Source: Purshia tridentata
Taxonomy: Eukaryota; Streptophyta; Magnoliopsida; Rosales; Rosaceae
Assembly (NCBI GenBank): GCA_003254885.1
Contig: QANT01001662.1
Span: forward strand, 1-51,654
Direction: 5' to 3'
Length of the DNA stretch: 51,654 nucleotides
The notes beneath the pieces were generated by a model that was not told the origin of the DNA, did not search any database, and saw only the letters and a program-made list of their open reading frames with translations. Numbering within the stretch: position 1 is the first letter of the stretch; the number at the start of each line of letters is the position of its first letter. Shown here one piece after another: positions 36,168 through 48,225 of this stretch. A program made the translations under genes and the position numbers.

Positions 36168-37292
36168 TCAGAGAGAATCAAGTCCAAAAACTTTGGCTTT
36201 GACCTTTAATGATTTTAAGTAGTTGATTGCTTCATCTAGCACCACAATTGCATCCTTCCCCTTGCAAACAGGAATTATATTCTGCAGAATGTTCACGGTT
36301 TCACGTATTTTTTCCTTTCTAATCTTCTTGTTGCTGGATAATAAATCCAATTCTCTTAGCTCAGAACTTCTGTTGCAGGCACAACTGGATTCTGCATCAT
36401 CCTCCAACTCCAACGATCTGTTGGGTTTCATGGAACTTGCAGTGTCCATTACTGATGGATAATCATTATAAAATCCACCAAACAGCTTTCGCTTTTTAGT
36501 GATTCCACCATAACTAGCAACTTCTTCAGTCCTTCCTTCAAACCAATTTTGGTTATCGTGGATTGTGCTAGGTGAATGACCTGTGCTAGTAACTTCATCA
36601 TCCTCAGTAAAATCGCTATCATCATCTGAGTAGAGCAAAGCATTCAATTCTTCTGTGTCTTCATGCATCTCACTTTGAACACCAGTTCCATCGTTTCCTT
36701 CGATTTCATCAGTCAAAACACCAGTTCCATTTTTTCCCTTTAATTCATCAGTCAAAACTGCTCCTGATAGATATTTCAAATCTCTTTCAGTTTGAGGATC
36801 ATTCTCATTCCAATAATAAGCACCATGTTGGTTTGGATTCCAAGACGTACGACACTGCAAAGGAGTTGCTATCCCAGAATTAAACATCAAATTTCTGTGA
36901 TCCCCTGACTGATTGTTGACAAGGAATCTCTTCTGTTCACAGCCAGTCTCTACATTGCATACCAATGTCTCCCTAGGACTTTCACAAGGACAACCAGAAA
37001 GTTTCTCTTTGAGAGCAGTGTGTGTAGCAGGCATGAGGGCCTGTCGGATACGGGGCAAACAATAGAACCAACTGTGAGGTTCATTTGGTCTGCCTACTTG
37101 AGGATGGGGCAACTCAGAAGATGCATATACTGGCAAAGTACCATTTGTTGAAAGCATACTAGTGCCAGGGTGTCTATATGCAGAAATGAAGTTCTGTTGC
37201 CCCAAGTCAAGAGGGGCACCCAAGGAATTTGGATCGGGTGCTTGCCAATCGAGATGCAGCTGAGGATCCCAGGCTCCAAAATCTTCACCCAT
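36168..37292 (-). CDS. SAC51-like atypical bHLH transcription regulator
   Basis: The main frame is one exon of 374 residues, from ATG 37292 to the stop at 36168. A C-terminal helix-loop-helix (about residues 321-365) lies around KKIRKEKIRETVNILQNIIP and ends LDEAINYLKSLK. The basic region lacks the H-E-R pattern needed for E-box contact, as in the SAC51 group (Arabidopsis SAC51/At5g64340 and relatives such as bHLH143/145). Centrally there is an acidic, Ser/Asp-rich patch (YSDDDSDFTEDDE, about 221-233) and a perfect-register 13-residue duplication (181-193 and 194-206, TDE...GTGV). The N-terminus (GAWDPQLHLDWQ) is also typical of the group. SAC51 acts in thermospermine-controlled xylem differentiation and stem elongation. 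The conserved upstream ORF in the leader strongly supports the assignment. No SAC51 paralogue can be chosen. Confidence 0.92.
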   Translation of the reverse strand: MGEDFGAWDPQLHLDWQAPDPNSLGAPLDLGQQNFISAYRHPGTSMLSTNGTLPVYASSELPHPQVGRPNEPHSWFYCLPRIRQALMPATHTALKEKLSGCPCESPRETLVCNVETGCEQKRFLVNNQSGDHRNLMFNSGIATPLQCRTSWNPNQHGAYYWNENDPQTERDLKYLSGAVLTDELKGKNGTGVLTDEIEGNDGTGVQSEMHEDTEELNALLYSDDDSDFTEDDEVTSTGHSPSTIHDNQNWFEGRTEEVASYGGITKKRKLFGGFYNDYPSVMDTASSMKPNRSLELEDDAESSCACNRSSELRELDLLSSNKKIRKEKIRETVNILQNIIPVCKGKDAIVVLDEAINYLKSLKVKAKVFGLDSL

Positions 37293-38830
37293 CCAACCAA
37301 ATCAACTACCTAAGACAAAAAGACACAGATTAAAAATTTTAAACAACTTAGAGAAAGAACAAGAACAACAAATAATGATCCATTAAGTGGACAATGTAAA
37401 ACATACCAGAAGGAAGTATGTACAACTAGAATTAGCTGATTAATGTCTCTCTTTCAGCAACAATGAAATAAACTACAAACTCCAGCTTAACTTGAACACA
37501 AAAGCACTGAATTTATCTACGTAACAGGTTTCAACAGATGTCGAAAATATTCAGCCTGGAAAATCCCAAGAATCATATTAGGCATCATCAAACATTATCA
37601 AGCATGGCCAAAAAAATAAAACATTATCGAGCATGGAAAAAGTACAAGTAATCTAAGGAAAATGAACCAATTGAAACGAAAAATATTAGATCAGGGAATC
37701 TGATGCTTTCTTAAAGGTATAGGTTACAAGTGCTAAATTATCATTGTCTCACCTGACAATCCTGTAGAGGTTGAAAGCATGCTATAACTCTAACAATTAT
37801 GGTGGCGCTCCCATCAATCCCATTTTCATGTTTCAATGCCCGAAATCTTGTTTGACTCGCTGCTTGGCACACCATAACTAAGCTAGTTCCCAGAACTTGA
37901 ATATTTTTGGGGGAAAAGAAAAGAAAAACGGTCTTCCAAAGCACAAAAATTTCAACACACAGTGAAACCCGAACAAAGTTGGAGCTGATTGATTGCAGAG
38001 AAAGCGAGACTGAAGCAGCAAAACGAGTGGAGTTGGCTGATCACCAAGAACCAACAGAACAAAATACGAAAAGGGTCTGTGATGTTAAGCTTACCCAACT
38101 ACAAGAAAATAAAAATGGACTGAAACAGAAATTTGGTAAAGGTTTTGGGTTTGGATTCAGCTAATCTGACGGACATAACAAGGAACGACAATGAAGAAAG
38201 TGGATCCCATGGAGAAATTAGAAGATAAAAGAGGCTGAGAAAATTGAAGGGTATTTCACTATTCTCTATTTGGTATTCAGTAAACAAGAACAATTACAGA
38301 ATAACTCTACAATACAGGTTCAAAGAGATGACTTTGCGGAAAACATCAACAGAGAGACTCAGCCACCACCGCATGCTGTTCTGGTCTTACCCACAGAAAA
38401 ATATAGACCTCCGAAACTCTTCCTCAATCCCCTGCAAATGGAACAAGTCTATCAGATACAGCTTTTGCTATTTCAATTTGGTTTCTGGTAAGGCAGCGTT
38501 TGGCTGCTCATACTTTATTTGTTAAACCCTCAACAAAATGAAACAAGAGATCCAAATGTTTGGCTTTTTTTTCCTTTTCACTTTCCTGGGAACCAAACGG
38601 AAAATCAAATGGAAATTCCTAAAACCAAAATGAAATCGAAGAGAAAAGAGCAGTCTGCGAAGAGGAAGAACTTACAGTGAACAAAAACGAATCCGAGAGC
38701 GAGATTGCTTAAGCCGTGTGTGAGAGACCGAGTTCGAACACAGCACGAAGCTTTCAGGAGAAGCAGAGGAAAGTGGGTGAGAGAGAGAGAGAGTAGCGAA
38801 TGCAGGTAGATACAGTCAAAGGCTAAACGT
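37293..38830 (-). other. Multi-exon 5' leader of the bHLH gene
   Basis: Proposed untranslated exons on -: a first exon ending at 38676 (donor GTAAGT), a candidate small exon 38431-38391 (TTTGCAG acceptor, GTAAGA donor), the exon with the first uORF part, the exon from 37555 with the uORF end to 37407 (donor GTATGT), and the exon resuming at 37309 (CTTAG acceptor). The acceptor of the first uORF exon could not be fixed. The first exon carries a GA/CT run (38779-38794), common in plant leaders. Confidence 0.5.
37517..37875 (-). promoter_or_regulatory. Conserved SAC51-type upstream ORF (CPuORF38 family), split by an intron
   Basis: Starts at ATG 37875 and runs 41 codons to CAG|GT at 37753, then joins at 37555 (AG|GCT) for 12 more codons to TAG at 37519-37517: 53 residues. 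Its conserved core includes FRALKHENGI, TIIVRVIACFQP and, after the splice, AEYFRHLLKPVT. This is the peptide known from SAC51-family leaders, where the uORF represses main-ORF translation and thermospermine relieves the repression. It ends about 127 nt before the main ATG in the spliced leader. The protein-like conservation of the second exon confirms the intron 37556-37752 directly from sequence. Confidence 0.9.
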
Positions 38831-38852
38831 GGGGAGTACACGGAGGCTGAGA

Positions 38853-38859
38853 TTATATA
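38853..38859 (-). promoter_or_regulatory. Putative TATA box of the bHLH gene
   Basis: TATATAA on - at 38859-38853. A start about 30 bp downstream would begin the leader near 38825, above the CT-rich first exon. Inferred from sequence only. Confidence 0.45.
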
Positions 38860-41800
38860 GAAATGAAATGAATTTTACAGAAATGTCCCTGGTTGGGGGG
38901 GATCAATTTTATTTTTCTTCGAAGAAAAAACTAGAAAATAGAAATAAGATTGGGATTTTTGTGTTTCTCCGTGGGTGGTTTTATCGTGTCACCTGCGCTG
39001 GCGTTGGTCATTGCTCATTAGTCAATGGCTGCATTTCGCAGTTGACCATGTAGTTGGGTTCGAACCAAGCCACTAAACTCTGGTTGGCTTCGGTTTCAGA
39101 GTTGGGACGGTTTTCTACTGCACCGCACCACGAGGTCCACGAGTCTTACTCCTCTTTTTCGGGGATATATGATATCATCATTTTCTATCTGAAATTCCCA
39201 AAATACCCTCCTACTTTTATTAAGATGACAAGGTATGCTTTTCGCATATTTTTACCCTGCCGTCAAAATTAGCAAATACTTGCAATTATGACTCTTTTGG
39301 CAAATGAAAAGACAATTATCAAATGCCCTAACTAGAAATAAAGTTTTCATTCATCTTGATTCTTGAATGAGCATATATGAATTCGTTGAAGTTTAAGATC
39401 TAATGTGTTATATAGGTTTGATGAAATTACAAAGTGAAAATTACAATTATAGTCAAAAAAATTTGAAATTAAATTGATATTTTAGTCGACTTTACTTTCA
39501 AGTATATTTTGGTGTGAAAAGTAGTTGGTTATAAATGTAAGTATTAACTATTAAGAGAAAATGATTAAAAATTAATATTGGTATTGAAGAGGGTTATTTA
39601 GTGAAATTTTTCTTTTCATTTTGGTCTCAAATATTCAACCATTTATCACGAGAAAGAGAACCACTTCCATTCCACAATTTAGATGACAACATTAATTCAA
39701 ATTTGGGGGCCTTTCACTTTTCAGTATCTTTACAAAACTGTGAAATGATGCATAGAGGGCAAAAGGGATGGTAAAAGAAGAAAGGAAAAGGTAAATTAGG
39801 CAATATACACACAAATTTTATCTATATATATAAAAGGAAAATGGGGAGTAAGGTTAAACTTTCAAATGCTCTAAAAATACCTCTATTTAAAAAAATAGAT
39901 ATTAATAATATTTATTAATAAAAAATAAAAGGGTAAATTATAATAATTATAATTAAAAATAAAAAGAAATACAAAATTACATTTTTATTTTTAACAACTC
40001 ACTTTCTTACCACCTTTATTTTAAGACAAATTATTTTTAAAAATCTTAATTGTAATATTTAGAAAAATCAATTAACACACACGTGACAATACACTAATAA
40101 GATAAAAATGGATGATATTCACGGCCCAAAAAAAGGGATGGTATCCAATGTTTTACATGAATACCAATTATTTGAAACTTGACCATTCAAACCATGGATT
40201 ATAGATGAATAATGGGGTCCCACTGATCTTGATTGGGTATGTGATCTCTTTTATAGTGTCATACTAGTCCAACTGACATTGCATCTATGATATATCACTT
40301 TGTTCCTACTATCCATCAATGGCTACTTTAGGGTTAGGTTGGGTTAATTAAAGGGCAATAGGGCTAGACCCCGCCATAGAGAAACAATAATACTTTTCAT
40401 TGATGTGATACATGGATGTGCCTCAACCATCACTAGTTTGCATCACTAGTTTGCCCAAACCGAGAGTGAAGAGCCGGGTGTGCATTTGATTAATCTTAAT
40501 CGCCATATAACTTTCAATATATTGTCTACCCATTATGTGTTTGTTTGGTAAATCTCACTCTTAAATATGTTGTGATTTATTTATTTCTCAGATTAGTCGA
40601 ACTCTTAAGAAATGAGTTTTAACATTTTGTAAAAATTGCATTCTCTTAATATATCTAAAAATTACATTTTACAAATATTCAAAACCAACTAATCGAACAA
40701 TTAAAATAAAACTTATAACTCAAAATAGGTTCAAGTACAAACACATACACTAGTTATATGGGGTATTTCAAGTTGGTCTATGAACAAAAAAATATTTTAA
40801 ATTCATACATCAACTCATAAAAATTTATAATATAGCATATTTGTCAAGATTTATGTCTAAAAATTCATTAAGTGACACTCTGACCAATGACATGGTCACC
40901 AAATTTATGTCATATAACCAAAAAACAATAAAACATACTAAAATTTATAAAATGAAAAAATGGAAATAAAACTAAAATAGCAAATTCACATGTCTTTAAA
41001 AAATAGCTTTATTTGATGTTATCATAGGATTCTAATTTGATCTGCGACTGTCTTTGAGTAACCAGACCAAACAGGGCCTGCAATATTAAAAAATTAAATT
41101 AAAAAAAAAAGTGGAGCAAGGAGAGAGAGCCTAGGCCCTGGTCCCTATTATAGTGCAGTTGTTGTACTAAAAATATAATATAAAGCTAAACCCATCAATA
41201 AAAAAAGTAAAAAAATAAAGGTAGACCCATGATTTGATCACCTGAAAGAGATCTAATGCACAGGTAAGAAAATCCATGGCACCCAATTTTATATGAATTA
41301 ATTTTTAGGTTATTTAATTGATAATAATATACATATCCTTTCATGCCCTCTTGTTTGGAGTGGAGGGAACAATGGCCACGCCCAATCAAGTCTCTCCCTT
41401 CTCCCCTCCCAATCTCATTGGGTCTTACCCTTTTGGTGGCACTCAAACACTCTCCCGTGTACAAAATACAAATGAGATGTAAAGCAAAGATTCTTTTGGT
41501 AGATAATCGTTAGTGGTATATTACGTGTGTTACGTTGTTTGACTATTAATTAAAATTTTATTTCGTTTTATATATTACACAGTGTTTATATAGTAAGTTT
41601 TTCTAAAAATAAATGATTCAATCTACACATATTCATTTCCTTATTCAATGAATCAATGTTTATCTGAAAAGAACAAGAAGTTTAAAAAAAGAAAAGAAAG
41701 ATTGCTTTCCTCCGCACGTCTTATGTGTTATTTAATCATCATAAAATTTCATATCTTATTGTCTTTGAAAGAAAAAGAAAATGCTGAATGGTGGTTGTGG

Positions 41801-44800
41801 ATTGACCACTTGACTAAAGTCTTTCAACACTTTTTCCCTTTATTTTTTAGGGTTTTTAAAGTTCAAGCTTAGCTGCTTGCCCACCAAGATGAAAGGAATG
41901 GATGATTCTGTGTAACGCACAAATGAAAAATATTCACTATTGGAGCTGAGTAATCACACCTAGTGGACCCTCCACATATATATTCTGTGGGTGTTATTTA
42001 ATTTATTTATATATTTATGTTAATGAAGTAATTTTTTAATTACATAAGAGGAAATCTAACCCTTAACTTTCTTTAAATAAAATATGTCCAAAATTAAAGG
42101 TTATGAACTTGAGTTAATGAACCTGCAGTGGAGTGTTTGCAGTGAACTTGAGTTAATTAAAGGTTATATAATATATGTACGTAGATTAATATATACCTGA
42201 ACTTTTTTCTTAATTTATTGTGTCAAAATAACCATTGAATGAACTATAAATCTAAAGAAAAACCTAATTTTCAGTAAAATAAATTACTGGAGAAGAAAAT
42301 ATATATTTAAACAATACATGTGCTGGTGCATATAGTTTCATGATTGATATAATATGATTTGTTTCGAGAATTAATCATAAGCTTATACTTTTAGGATTAG
42401 CTTGCCTTCGAATCATATATAGCACAAGTTCACAGTCATGGTGAAAGTAACGGACAACTTCTACTAAGAAATGCACGTGTTTATTTTTCAAATGAAATAT
42501 AGGCTTGATTGTAACATTTATTTTAAAATTTTCTATTCACATTTAATTTAATTTCAAACTGTAATTATTTACATCTTTTATATTATAGTAGAGAGAATTC
42601 TCTTTATCGATTGACATGAATCATTTATATGATGAATAACGTTAATTTATTACTTAACTATTTTTTCCCGTAATCATAGTTAACTCATTTTCTAGAGTGC
42701 TAATTTTATTACACTAAGTTTTCTCATTATTATATGTTAAAACCTAAGAGGGTGATCAAATTCTATCAAACTTCTAAAAAACGTAACACGTATAGTGTTC
42801 TTATTTTTTGATTTATTTATTTATTTATTTTATAGTATAGAAAAAAGGAAAGGGAGAGTTCCTTTTGGAGCGACAATTAGCAATTAACATGTATAAATGA
42901 GTTTGGTGGGGGATGAGCGTGGGACATGAAACCATGGAGCCATTTGGTTGTGGATTCTCCAACAAAAACATCCACGCCTGGAAAGCTACAACAACAACAC
43001 CCACTTAAAGCCTCATATGCCTTGCTTTTCTTAAAAATAACACGTACCAGAAACCACAAACGAGAGAGAGAGAGTCCATGCCCTCACTCACACTCTTTCT
43101 TATATATATTTTTATGAATCTATATACCACCCACTTTCTTAGACTTTTTTGCACTCTACAGTCTCCACTTTATATTAATGCACTTATTTTACCAAAAGAA
43201 AATGGCCCATTACAAAGTGTCAACCCTCTCCATCTCTTTCTTTAAGGAGGTTTTTGGAAGTTAATGTACAAGTAGTTCGAGATTGCACGATTAAGCAGGT
43301 GTGGTTAGGCTTCAATTTTACATCATCAAACACGTGCAGCCAAGCACGCTTCCATGACAAATATATTTATGATGGCCAAGTTTCAAGTGTCTTCCCTCCA
43401 AACCCCACCTCTTTTTTTTAATCCTTGTGAAATTATTGAGGTCTTGATGTAAGGTTTGGTGTTTATCTACTACGGTTTTGTTTGTTAGAACATGAAAATG
43501 ATGATGTAAGGTTTGGTGAAATTATTAGATGCATCCATATAAAGAATTTAATTAAAGTTCAAGTATTTCTTACATATTGGTTTAGGGAAAATCTTGAAAA
43601 CCTGTTCTTTACGTCAAAATTTGAGAGTGCTTTTCTAGAAAGCTAGTGTTTTTTGTTCAATAGTATTTTTTGTTAACTACACATAAAATTTTTATAAAAA
43701 TCAAAATGCTTTATGCAAATGTTTTTCATATGTTTTTCTTACATATGCCAAAGTCACACGCTACTAAATACATTTCATTTTTTGAAAGCATTTTAGATCT
43801 TTCAAGAACATTGCCAACAAACCCTAGTTTGTTTTATTCAAATAATAGCAAAATGATTTTGCTTATCTTAAAATGTTTCTTCACGCTATCATAATTACTG
43901 CAAAACATCCCAAATACTTACTTTGTGAGATACCATATAAGTATTAATTGTTTAAACTTTATACATCAAATATAGTTTGAAGATAATCTTATAAGTTATA
44001 TTGTTGTTCTATATATATGAATAATTACTTGAATTGGAATTGATCTAGTTAATCGAAGACAAATACTCCTCCCTACACATTTGAATTCGAATCCTACCCC
44101 TTCCTTGTAATCAAAAAAATGAATTATTACTCATATAGATTATTGTTTTGATATATGATGCTACATTAACAATATCAAAATGAAACATATCAAATATTTA
44201 GTTGGTAAAGCAACAATCCATAATTTGAAATATTTTGTGCACGTTACGTGCCTTTGGTGCCAAGAAAATAGAAACATTGGCATCACAATCTCATAGATGT
44301 AAACGTGGATGTGATGTTGAATTGAAGGTAACTTCTCATCCACCCACTAGTTAAGTATCGAAGATAAAAAGTTATATGGTATTTAAAAATCTTTTGCAAA
44401 TTAAGGAGCTATGGTTGTGAACTTCTAATCATGGCAGCCCTATTAGCATTGCACCCACAAACATCACACATCCACTGGGCACTGCTTATAATAGTAAGTC
44501 AACAGTAAAAACAATAATTCTATTTGGCACTACTAGCCACACAAATTGACTACTAACCCTATACCTTTCTCATTAGATAAAGGTTTATTCTATTTACTGT
44601 AACTCTGATCAAACATATTGATATTGATATATATTAAATTGTTAAATTATCAAATAAATTATTAATTAAGTAGAATGATATTGGAATATATATGCAATTG
44701 TGGTTAATAATTTACAAAATATTATAACTGTGTGTTATAATTTTCTTTCATAATTATATTATTATCAGTGTATCACCACACTATTGTCGTTTAAAACTTA

Positions 44801-45980
44801 TAAAATGTTGTAAATATATAGATATTGTAAGTTATAACCTCATTTGCACCTAAAAGGGTTTACGAAATCATTTCAGATTTTACACTGTATCATAATAGAG
44901 AATCTAGCTTGACAAAATAGGCAAAAACAAAATGACTTATTATGTAAGACATATCATTATAAATAATGCTTAATTATAGAAATTTTTCTCCCACCTCACA
45001 CGTGTGCACGACACGAGTACTTCATAAAATGTGGAGGTATATAATTGTATTGTGGCTTTCATATAATATAATAAGCTCAACATTTGCAATCTAGTGGGAG
45101 CACTTTTTCTTTCTTTTTTCTTTTTCGGGGACAAAAGGAACACTTTATATTAGTGCACCAATGGCCGCTACTTAAGTTAAAATGAATTGCACCGTGCGTG
45201 CATTTCCAAGTAATAATAAGGGCCATATACACAATGAGAAATGTCACATATATAAAGTTAGGTTATGCTTTAACATTACTCTTCTTTTACTATGCTAATG
45301 TTGAAAGTGGAGGTTGAGACATAATTACTGCTGCTTACCTGTTTTCACCCAACCAAGATTTGAGGGTTTTCAATACACTAATTACAAAATGGGTTACTTT
45401 TCTGTTAACTAGTTATTAGTGCCATTAAGTCAAAGTTATCCACCCAAAACAGTCATGTAATTATTATATTGACTAAAAAAAGTAACACCCATTGGGCTAA
45501 TCCCCATTCCCACCGGCACCAAGCAAATAAAAAAAAACAATGAGTTTGCGTCTTCCTTCCTTCGATTTTTATTCTTAGATTACACACGAGAGATGAATGT
45601 GCCTTTTTTTATAAAGAAAAGATGCAAAAGGAGATATTACATTTGTGCTAAAACGTACTGCTACATTTCATTTATTTTTATTTTTGTATTCTTTTCACTT
45701 TTTCTTTCAACATAAGAGAATTTTTTAACATACAAGTATAAGACTTAATTAATTATGTAAGGCTTAGAGTAATATTAGAAATTTAATGTTGTGTATTCAT
45801 GCATATGGCTAAAACTGTAATTTAGTACTATGTAACTAAATTAATCACTGACCTTGCAAGCAAATGCAATAAAATAATTCCAGGTTTTGAGGGAGATTAA
45901 AATAAGATTAATTAAAAAATGTGAAACAAAATCTTTGAATTCCAGACCACCAAATCTCATGTACAGTGAGATAGCAGTGG
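38860..45980. other. Large AT-rich gene-free interval
   Basis: About 7 kb, apart from the bHLH promoter at the left edge. It contains a 13-bp tandem pair CATCACTAGTTTG (about 40428-40453), (TTTA)n near 42812-42835, a GA run near 43063-43072 and scattered AT microsatellites. Frames of 60-90 codons occur on both strands, but none has a recognisable domain, coding-like composition or splice structure. No tRNA, rRNA or known miRNA was recognised. A TCTATATATATAAAAGG stretch at 39821 resembles one end of plant Helitrons, but no matching 3' hairpin and CTRR end was found. Confidence 0.4.
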
Positions 45981-45983
45981 ACT

Positions 45984-46560
45984 TTAGGCGAAAAAGTTGG
46001 TCACGCGACTCTCAAACTTTAAATTAACAAGACGTCTTATCCTCCCCCACAAATCGCTCTTTGCTGCCACCATTTTCAGCCGAGGGTTCTCTAACATACG
46101 GGCACGTGGCAGAATATGAGAGGCCGCGCGGGGAGCAAACAATGACAGGCGGGTAAGGGTAAAAAACGGAAAACAGAAAATGATGAGTGTGAAAAGCATA
46201 GAAGGGGGCTACGTGATACGCACAGCATCAGCGTTGGGATCTAGTAGGGGCAGGCGCATGGCCGCATGCGTTGGGCTCGTGGTTCCAGAAGAACAGGAGG
46301 AGTTTTTTTGGTCAAACCGTCGTTATATATGGGCTTTACTCAGGCCCATGCACGCGAGCAAGGGCTCTGCTACCGTCTGGTCACGGCAGGGGCCGTACGG
46401 CGATTTATGACAGACACGTGGAATGAGGATGTGGGTTCCACCCGGCATAATTGCAGACGCGTTAGCCGCCAGTTAAGCGTGCTTTCTGGCTTGTTTTTGA
46501 ACTTTTAAGTTTTAACTGGAGTTTTCAACGCTTTTTGCATGTTTCGCGCTGATTCTGCGT
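45984..46560. other. CpG-rich island with promoter-like motifs, no assigned gene
   Basis: A sharply bounded GC- and CpG-rich block in AT-rich surroundings. It contains TATATAA on - (46323-46329), CACGTG-type G-boxes (GACACGTGGA near 46414; GCACGTGGC near 46102) and GGCCCAT/TGGGCT elements typical of plant housekeeping promoters. Two small frames overlap it. One on - (46199-45984, 71 codons) has a hydrophobic N-terminus like a signal peptide and sits about 125 bp below the TATA. One on + (46180-46410, 76 codons) has no feature. Neither has a recognised homologue. It may be the promoter and first exon of a gene I cannot see, a non-coding RNA gene or an unmethylated TE fragment. Confidence 0.4.
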
Positions 46561-47239
46561 TTTTGGTGCTTTGGGTTTTGGGAATTTCGCGTTTGACCCT
46601 GCCCTAGTTTTATTGGGATTATATTTTTCCTCCTCTATTAGATTATTACTTCCATAATTGTTTTCAAAATAATTCACTCTACAAACTCAATTTTAACTTG
46701 TAACCCTGAAATCTTAACTAGTTTATTTTTTAATTATAAAAATACAAGTTTTTTTACTGTTATATTTATTTGTATGTTATACATTATTTGTATTTAGACA
46801 AATTTTATTCTTTGAAAGATATTTTACTCTTTTCAAATTATCAATTTTCATCATCCATTTAAAAACTTAAAGTATCCATCTAAAAAACGTTTAATATTGA
46901 CCAAAAAAAACTCAATTTAAGCAATTTGCATAAATATTTATGAGGCGAACAAAGTACTGAATTGAATTATACTAGTCTCTAACTGGAGTTATTGCTAATT
47001 TTTGTGAATTTCAATATCTTCTAATCAACATTGAAATATCTTAGTCATTTATATGTATTTAGATTATAATTTATATGTAGGGTTTATAGGTAGTAGTACT
47101 AGTATTCACATTCCATATGTCACGTGCATATATTAGGCACGCATGTATGAAGACATAAATCTCATAGCTCACACCAACTAATTAGGTAGTTGTTGAATCA
47201 TGCATTTTCACTTTTTTATGTGTTTGGGGATAACACTTC

Positions 47240-48225
47240 CACTCAAGTCAACGGTCAACATTTCTGGCCACGTGGTATCTCGGATTCGACTTCCGTCTCA
47301 TTACCCCCATTCAATGGCCCATCGACACAACTTCGGCGGATCGGAGCGTAACATCTATTCCAATCCGAACCAACCATGTCATGGCTTATTGTCAGAAGCA
47401 AGGTCTACAAACTCACCGGTCGTTCAGATCGGAGTCTTAGTTCGGATCGGACATGTCCGAATGGCCTCCTTCGACCAAACGACCTATTCGGCCGCGGTGT
47501 CGTCTTCCATGTGATCAGATTGGAATCAACTGTGTTCCCGATCCAAGTATTGCCTGGCAGAACGAAACTCCCGCATAAGTCGACCACCTCTAGAAGCCTC
47601 ACTCGGATTGAATTGGTCATTCTCAACTCATCCTCTTCCGAGCCGAGCACAAACCCAGATGGCAGTTATTGTGCCTGACACTCCGAAGGTAACTTTATGC
47701 TTTGCATTTATGGCTTACCAACTCTGCCTTACTTTCCATTAAATGTATGCGACTTCCAGCCCTTCAGCAGCCACCCCTCCTGCATTAAATGAGAAATCTG
47801 TCAGTAATCCAGCCTGTTCTGCAAGCATAGCCTCTGAAGTCTATGATCAGCCATGATCACACATACAATTCAGCCAAAATATCCTAATCCCTTTGCCTAT
47901 AAGTAAGAGCAAAACCACAAGGCAAGGAGAGACAGAAAAATCCTGAAAAACTAGCCAAAGCTCCATAGAAACTTGCCTAGAAACCCTACCTCTTTTCCCT
48001 CATCTTCCTCCAAAGTTCTTGCTGTGTTCTTCAGCACTCCTTGCATCTTCCTTCTCGCATCTCTCTGACTTTACCATCGGAGTACCTTCGGCCGGTACCA
48101 CACCGGTGCTCTTTTCCATTCATTGTGCAGGAAGAAACTTAGAAGTAATCGGTTGACGCACTCGAATTGTCCACTCGGTTGCTCAACTCGCCACATCACC
48201 AACAACCCGCATTTAAGTTGTGTGC
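47240..48225. mobile_element. Possible LTR-retroelement fragment (GC-rich segment)
   Basis: GC-richer, CpG-retaining DNA differing from both flanks. It combines a frame-bearing part (about 47240-47680, 100 codons on + and 81 on -, no domain recognised) with an LTR-like part. The latter has a TATA-like CCTATAAGT (about 47896), a purine-rich then pyrimidine-rich leader, the phrase TTCGGCCGGTACCACACCGG (48088-48107), and CTCGGTTGCTCAACTCGCC (48174-48192). Such phrases are reminiscent of plant LTR leaders. No second LTR, primer-binding site, polypurine tract or target duplication could be fixed, so class and limits are uncertain. Confidence 0.3.

Noticed and set aside
39821-40130. TCTATATATATAAAAGG, similar to a Helitron 5' terminus
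   Set aside because: No 3' hairpin with CTRR end and no insertion between A and T could be located, and the following DNA has no Helitron-specific sequence.
44070-44110. GAATTCGAATCCTACCCC resembling a tRNA T-arm
   Set aside because: No D-arm, anticodon arm or acceptor pairing could be drawn around it. Similar phrases occur in SINE-like or simple intergenic DNA.
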